From CAWVSB01 sp036960375 (GTDB lineage: Bacteria; Pseudomonadota; Gammaproteobacteria; Pseudomonadales; CAWVSB01), in contig JBALVY010000001.1 of assembly GCA_036960375.1 (NCBI GenBank), forward strand, positions 806,001 through 870,000: 64,000 nucleotides of DNA. Direction: 5' to 3'. Of the stretch, positions 59,639 through 64,000 are shown one piece after another. Each line of letters begins with the position of its first letter. Position 1 is the first letter of the stretch. The position numbers and the translations under genes are program-made. The notes under the pieces are model-generated. The model worked only from the letters and a program-made list of their open reading frames with translations, ran no database searches and was not told where the DNA came from.

Positions 59639-61216
59639 ATGGCTGGATTCGCACCGACACCCGAAGAATTTGATTTTGAAACCTTGCCTGAGCTAATAGA
59701 GTGGGCTCTGACTCTCGATCCTGATCTGACTGCACTGATAGATGGTTCTGTTGAGTTTACCTATATGGAATTAGCCGCGCAGATGTCAGGAGTGGCAGTG
59801 GCGCTGCGTCAGCAGGGTGTTAAGGAGGGCGACCGGGTAGTGATCTGGTCGGGCAATGATTGGCAGTGGGTCGTTACCGCTTTGTCCATTTGGTGGATAG
59901 GCGCGGTGTTGGTGCCTTTCTCCGAGCGTTTGGTAGCGATGGAAGCAGAGGATTTACTACGCCGTATTAAACCGAGCTTTATTTTCATCGGCAGCGGCAA
60001 GCTTCCTTACGAGGAGCATGCTCGGGTTGTAGCCTCTCACTCTTCGGCTATTGAAACGTTGAGCGGCGGTGTCTATTGGGGAGTCGAGGACGATATACCC
60101 GCGGGCTTTTCCCGCTGGGAAGATTTTGTACACGAGCCCTTGAATGAATTGCCATCACCTGCGTTAGTAACGCCCGAGGCTCTTTGTAACATACTCTGTA
60201 CATCTGGCACGACAGGCCGGCCTAAATGCGTGATGCACGGGCACGCAGCTCTGATGACAATGGCTGCCTGTCTTCGCCTTCCTACCGACGCGTGCTATCC
60301 CCACATGTTTTTGGGCCACCCCCCTCTGTCCCATTCCTTTGGCCTTTACCTACTAGTCGGGTGCTTGGGTGTTGGAGGAACGTATGTAGTTTCGCAGGGG
60401 ATTCACAACGTCCAGTTGGCTGATCTAATAGAAAGGCACCAGATTACCTGGGTATCTGCGCCGCCACCTATTCTGCAGTGGTTATGGAACGAGATGTCGC
60501 TGCGCCCCGATGTGCTGTCCTCGCTAGAGGTTGTAGGCACCGGTGGCACATTTATTCCTCCGGACGTGATCGGAAACTACCTAAGCCTCGGTTTGTCCTT
60601 TGTTGTTAGTGGTTACGGGCTTACCGAATCTCCCGTGGTTTCACAAACCAGAAGAAATGCTACATCCGAAGTGATATGTACAACTGTGGGACAACCCCAC
60701 CCAATGGTGCAGGTGACTTTAGTGGATGATTCCGAGCAAGTCGTTGATGCAGATCAGGTGGGAGAAATTGTAATAGATAGCCCCGCGAACATGCTCGGAT
60801 ATCTAGACGATCCGGATGCCACTGCAGAGGCTTTTACAGCTAAAGGTCAGTTAAAAACTGGCGATATGGGGCAGTGGACTCCAGGCGGGCAGTTGCGAAT
60901 CGTTGGCCGCAAAAAGGACATGTTTATCAGTTTTGGGTTCAATGTGTATCCAGCGGAAGTTGAATATCAATTGTTGGCCAGTAACATGTTAGAAGACGTT
61001 GCAGTGGTAGCCCGCGACAATAAGCTTGTAGGCCAGGAGGGTGCGGCGTTTCTGGTTCCAAAGTTTCCGGATGCATTCGACCTTGGTGAGATTCGCACCT
61101 GGGTTCGCAAAAACATGGCCCGATTCAAACAGCCTGTAAAGTACCACATTCTTGAAGTGTTGCCGCGCAACGCCAATGGAAAAGTAGACAAGATAGAGTT
61201 GGCCAGCCGCCTATAG
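59639..61216 (+). CDS. AMP-dependent acyl-CoA synthetase
   Basis: A 525-residue ANL ligase: phosphate loop 'LCTSGTTGRPKCVMHG', 'SGYGLTESPVVSQ' for adenine binding, 'LKTGDMGQWTPGGQLRIVGRKKDMFISFGFNVYPAEVE' in pieces, and the catalytic Lys in 'PRNANGKVDK'. It resembles FadD3/FadD17-like acyl-CoA synthetases; the substrate is unknown. ATG 59639 has GGAGGGG seven bases upstream; another ATG (59597) would add 14 residues without a ribosome site. It stands alone downstream of the tRNA. Confidence 0.88.
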   Translation: MAGFAPTPEEFDFETLPELIEWALTLDPDLTALIDGSVEFTYMELAAQMSGVAVALRQQGVKEGDRVVIWSGNDWQWVVTALSIWWIGAVLVPFSERLVAMEAEDLLRRIKPSFIFIGSGKLPYEEHARVVASHSSAIETLSGGVYWGVEDDIPAGFSRWEDFVHEPLNELPSPALVTPEALCNILCTSGTTGRPKCVMHGHAALMTMAACLRLPTDACYPHMFLGHPPLSHSFGLYLLVGCLGVGGTYVVSQGIHNVQLADLIERHQITWVSAPPPILQWLWNEMSLRPDVLSSLEVVGTGGTFIPPDVIGNYLSLGLSFVVSGYGLTESPVVSQTRRNATSEVICTTVGQPHPMVQVTLVDDSEQVVDADQVGEIVIDSPANMLGYLDDPDATAEAFTAKGQLKTGDMGQWTPGGQLRIVGRKKDMFISFGFNVYPAEVEYQLLASNMLEDVAVVARDNKLVGQEGAAFLVPKFPDAFDLGEIRTWVRKNMARFKQPVKYHILEVLPRNANGKVDKIELASRL

Positions 61217-61635
61217 GTGTTCTATCACAGCGGTTGTATATTCCCTACGCTCGAACCCTTGGTGAGTTACTTGTGAAGCTAATGGCCATTGTCTCGCAGT
61301 GGCACCGGGCTATGTCCTACGAGATAACCGGCCAATATCTCACGCTAATTTAGTCTAAAATAGAGGTATTTAGACCTGTGCCTTTTCTAAAGAGGGGCAG
61401 CTTTATGGTGCCCCGACAATCCGTTTACTCAATCCCTTTTTATAGCTGTGTCAAATGTGTCATTCTTAGGCAGGTAAGCCGTTGATTCGTATAGGCGCGC
61501 CTAGATGGTCTACACTGACTGTTAATGACCCAAAGCGGAAGCTTCTACGATATGAGTTAAACCGTCACAGATATACATGCATTAGATAAAAGAATAAGCT
61601 ATTAGGATAATTAAACCTTCGAATAGGAAGTATAG
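61217..61635. other. 419-bp intergenic region
   Basis: No coding segment or RNA gene is recognised. It contains a short GGGGCA...TGCCCC inverted repeat (61394-61414) without a T-run, and composition becomes AT-rich toward the FkbM gene, marking the border of an accessory segment. Confidence 0.5.
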
Positions 61636-62388
61636 ATGATAAAAAAAATTGTCAAAAATATGGCAGGCGTACTAGGAATAGAATTAGTTAGATCTCAACG
61701 GCTCGATCAACTCTTGGGTGTGGAGATAGGTGTAGCCGAGTTGCTGCATGATCTGATCAAATCAAGTGGCGTCGAAGGTCAGAGCAAGGCACAACTTCAT
61801 CAAGATATCATTGTTCTATTGGCAACAAATTTTAAAAGAAATGGTTTTTTCGTTGAGTTTGGGGCAACTAATGGGATTGACTTAAGCAACACTTACTTGC
61901 TGGAAAAATCATATGGATGGAAGGGCATACTTGCTGAGCCTGCAAAGGTTTGGCACGATGATCTTCGAAAGAATAGGAGTGTTGATATAGATTTTTCTTG
62001 TGTATGGAAAGTTAGTAACGATGTCGTGAATTTTAACATGGTTGATTGTGCAGAGTTATCTACAATATCTGAATTTAGCGATAGAGACCAACATAGCAAA
62101 GCGAGAACGAATGGCGTAACTTATGAGGTTGAAACTATTTCTCTAAACGACCTTCTCGAAAAATATGATTCGCCAACACATATTGACTATCTCTCCATCG
62201 ATACCGAAGGGAGTGAGTTCGAAATATTGAATGGCTTTGATTTTAATAAGTACGATATATCAATTATTTCTTGTGAGCATAATTACACTAAAGACAGAGA
62301 AAGGATTTTTAAACTCCTAAGCGACAATGGATACGATAGGAAATTTACAGGATTATCTAAGTGGGATGATTGGTATTTTAAAGCTTAA
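61636..62388 (+). CDS. FkbM family methyltransferase
   Basis: A 250-residue class I methyltransferase of the FkbM type: 'NGFFVEFGATNGIDLSNTYLLEKSYGWKGILAEPAK' in pieces holds the SAM loop, and 'THIDYLSIDTEGSEFEILNGFDF' is the diagnostic motif. Such enzymes often methylate surface sugars. The gene is strongly AT-rich compared with the chromosome and lies next to an IS remnant, both signs of transfer. GGAAG is upstream of the ATG. Confidence 0.9.
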   Translation: MIKKIVKNMAGVLGIELVRSQRLDQLLGVEIGVAELLHDLIKSSGVEGQSKAQLHQDIIVLLATNFKRNGFFVEFGATNGIDLSNTYLLEKSYGWKGILAEPAKVWHDDLRKNRSVDIDFSCVWKVSNDVVNFNMVDCAELSTISEFSDRDQHSKARTNGVTYEVETISLNDLLEKYDSPTHIDYLSIDTEGSEFEILNGFDFNKYDISIISCEHNYTKDRERIFKLLSDNGYDRKFTGLSKWDDWYFKA

Positions 62389-62519
62389 TAGCATGAAGTG
62401 TTTTTTCCGTGAGGCTCTAACAATTGCATACCCTGCTGACCGAAAAATCGCCGATCCTTAGTTGATCCGCTTTTCTTATTGCCGGTGACCAGTAGCGTCA
62501 ATGTTCGCTATTGGCACAC

Positions 62520-63090
62520 TGAATCGACCCCAATAAAACGGACCACTTGATTAAGCCCCGATTACTTGGCCTTCAAACTCCACAGGGCTCATATAGTTTA
62601 GATAACTGTGGCTTCGTTTTCGATTATAAAAACTCTCAATGTAATCAAAAATATCTGCTCTTGCGTCATCTCTGGTTTGGTACTTCTTCCTCTTAATTCT
62701 CTCGCGCTTTAGCAGTGAGAAAAAACTTTCCACTGGTACATTGTCATAACAATTTCCAGCCCTGCTCATACTACACTCAATACCATATTGGTTCAGTAAC
62801 TCACGATAGTCATCACTTGCATACTGAGCACCTCTATCTGAATGATGCAGTAAAGATGCACCAAGTTTACGACGGCTTATCGCCATCGATAAAGCATCTA
62901 CAGCCAAATGACGACTGATTCGACGGTTCATTGACCAACCCACTATACGACGTGAATAAAGGTCCATGACCACAGCCAAATAGAGCCACCCCTGACGTGT
63001 ATTAATGAAGGTTATATCCGAGGACCAGCGCTCATTCGGGCGTGTAGCCTTAAACTCTCGGTCAAGAAGATTGGGAATGCCTCCGTTGAG
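62520..63090 (-). mobile_element. Truncated IS3-family insertion sequence
   Basis: The element keeps one terminus (TGAATCGACCCC at 62520, read inward) and the 3' half of orfB. OrfA, the frameshift region, the first half of orfB and the other inverted repeat are missing. The right break lies about 63080-63095, where the sequence switches to an unrelated coding fragment on the other strand. The exact left end is inferred from the TGA-type terminus. Confidence 0.75.
62551..63090 (-). pseudogene. IS3-family transposase OrfB, 5'-truncated
   Basis: The frame reads 'IPNLLDREFKATRPNERW', 'SSDITFINTRQGWLYLAVVMD' , 'LHHSDRGAQYASDDYRELL', 'SRAGNCYDNVPVESFFSLLKRE' and 'RKRSHSYLNYMSPVEFE': the integrase core of IS3-family OrfB with the first and second Asp and the catalytic Glu. 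About 100 N-terminal residues are absent, so it cannot work alone. An internal ATG gives a 142-codon frame from 62979, but that start is not expected to be real. Confidence 0.85.
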
Positions 63091-63327
63091 GAGATCGACC
63101 CTCTGCCGGGAGAAATCAATGTTAACGGATCTGTCGGGTTGCCAGAGGAAGTAGCGAAATGGCGAACAGATCTAAATCTTGATTTTGTGCGTTTTGACTA
63201 TCTCGAGCACGAAGGGAGGAAGTACCTCTTGGACGTGAACAGAACAGAGGGCGCGGGAGATCTGAGTGGTGAAGATCCTAAATGGGTGGAACATCTCGCT
63301 TCCGGTATAAATTATTACTTCAAGTAA
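63091..63327 (+). pseudogene. 3' fragment of an ATP-grasp domain gene
   Basis: An open frame ending at TAA 63327 reads 'PEEVAKWRTDLNLDFVRFDYLEHEGRKYLLDVNRTEG' in overlapping short motifs, with the metal-binding 'LLDVNRTEG' resembling the 'DVNKTP' end of ATP-grasp folds. Nothing upstream continues the domain, because the sequence becomes the IS3 transposase on the other strand. It is the tail of a gene destroyed by insertion and deletion. Only about 79 codons remain. Confidence 0.6.
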
Positions 63328-63403
63328 TACGGTCCCGACAGCGATTGCCAAAGCTTGTTTTTACTCGTGTCATTGCGATGTGTTACATGATAGGGCGCTC
63401 TTT

Positions 63404-64000
63404 TTACGGCAATATGATGTGCACAAGCACAGTAAAAGTAACGGGAAAAAATACCCCGCAAAGCCGATTTGACAGAATAGCAAGGCCTTCACGGCCTTCC
63501 ACCATGCGCGACGACCATACCATCTGTAGAGTCGCGAGCGCGATAAAGCCATAAGCGATGATAAACATCGTATCGATTATGGTTAAGTAGCCCACATTAG
63601 GTAAGGCAGCCCCTGCGGTAATCTGCAAACCAATTGCAGCAAAAAATGTCGTGACACAAATGGCAACACGACTGTCGATTTGTTTTGGGTGGATGAAGAA
63701 AATCAGATTTGAGACCAGCAAAATCAGGATAAGCGGTACTATGGTTTTTAGGATATAGGGCAATGCCTCGCGCTGTCCTGTTACTTGCAGGGTTAGCTGG
63801 GAATAGGTTTCGTTGTTGCCGTCTGCAAATGGATCGGAAAAGGTGGATCGATAACTGTGATGACTGGTTCCTACGGCCGCTGTCATCATTTTCCAATCGC
63901 CGATTGTATGCATGGCTTCCAAACGGGAGTTCGGGTCGAAACGATAATGGATATATTCGATCGTATTACTGCTGCTTTCAATGATGACTGGGAAGGTTTG
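63404..64000 (-). CDS. Pentameric ligand-gated ion channel-like protein, partial at window edge
   Basis: The frame is open from the window end and stops at 63404, giving the C-terminal 199 residues. Four hydrophobic segments follow a beta-rich region: TM1 'ILKTIVPLILILLVSNLIFFI' region with the conserved Pro, TM2 'RVAICVTTFFAAIGLQI', TM3 'YLTIIDTMFIIAYGFIAL' and TM4 'FFPVTFTVLVHIIL'. Spacing and the TM1 proline recall prokaryotic Cys-loop-like channels such as GLIC. The extracellular ligand domain is mostly outside the window. Channel function and ligand are inferred. Confidence 0.7.
   Translation of the reverse strand, partial: QTFPVIIESSSNTIEYIHYRFDPNSRLEAMHTIGDWKMMTAAVGTSHHSYRSTFSDPFADGNNETYSQLTLQVTGQREALPYILKTIVPLILILLVSNLIFFIHPKQIDSRVAICVTTFFAAIGLQITAGAALPNVGYLTIIDTMFIIAYGFIALATLQMVWSSRMVEGREGLAILSNRLCGVFFPVTFTVLVHIILP

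Noticed and set aside
45254..61505. AGGCGCGCCTAG occurs near 45256 and near 61494
   Set aside because: A 12-base partly palindromic word with no shared flanks; too short to call attachment sites of one element.
59351..63400. tRNA-Pro as the attachment site of an integrated island to its right
   Set aside because: No integrase gene and no repeat of the tRNA 3' end was found in the window.
1..64000. CRISPR arrays or phage/toxin-antitoxin defence systems
   Set aside because: No regularly spaced repeats, cas-like proteins or recognisable toxin-antitoxin pairs were seen.

Overview
The window is 64 kb of a Gammaproteobacterium, most probably a marine Cellvibrionales/Spongiibacteraceae-like organism. 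This is inferred from gene content: a BioH-BioC fusion, a RibBX-type protein, a DUF3094 gene after bioD, and gammaproteobacterial nrdR-rib-nusB-thiL-pgpA order. Most of it is ordinary chromosome, with three accessory-looking blocks.

Layout. 1-3.5 kb: edge of a DnaT-like gene, radA and, convergent to it, ettA. 3.8-15.3 kb: an AT-richer amino-sugar/glycan decoration cluster (formyltransferase, FemAB/BioF2-like acyltransferase, DesVI-like N-methyltransferase, three NeuD/PglD-type hexapeptide transferases, a BKACE enzyme, a VioA-like aminotransferase, a PhyH oxygenase, a family 2 glycosyltransferase, and an overlapping MmgE/PrpD plus ATP-grasp pair). 15.9-22.4 kb: AraC-type regulator divergent from a valine-catabolic operon (CoA-acylating aldehyde dehydrogenase, acyl-CoA dehydrogenase, crotonase, 3-hydroxyisobutyryl-CoA hydrolase, mmsB). 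22.5-29.6 kb: glyA, then a complete urease operon ureDABCEFG read leftward behind a DUF1036/TPR gene. 29.8-35.3 kb: nrdR, ribD, ribBX, ribH, nusB, thiL, pgpA and a small acidic protein. 35.4-41.7 kb: cysE, an acyltransferase, then modABC-srkA-hypothetical read leftward. 41.9-44.9 kb: XRE-cupin regulator divergent from tdh-kbl.

45.4-53.0 kb holds the most unusual module: acyl-CoA dehydrogenase, AMP-forming ligase, a complete adenosylcobalamin glutamate mutase set (S, E and L proteins), an RraA-family protein and an aspartate-type aminotransferase. The four leftward genes (mutase S, E, L, ligase) overlap or nearly touch, so the ligase is probably functionally tied to the mutase. A plausible but unproven reading is glutamate -> 3-methylaspartate -> 3-methyloxaloacetate -> 2-oxobutyrate; an alternative is biosynthesis from an activated 3-methylaspartate derivative.

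53.2-59.4 kb: GNAT gene, comF, the biotin operon bioB-F-HC-D, DUF3094 and tRNA-Pro(CGG). 59.6-64 kb: acyl-CoA synthetase, an AT-rich FkbM methyltransferase, a truncated IS3-family element abutting the 3' end of a destroyed ATP-grasp gene, and at the right edge a partial pentameric ligand-gated-channel-like protein.

All identifications come from reading motifs in the translations; no database search was run. Starts were chosen from ribosome-binding sites and known family N-termini.
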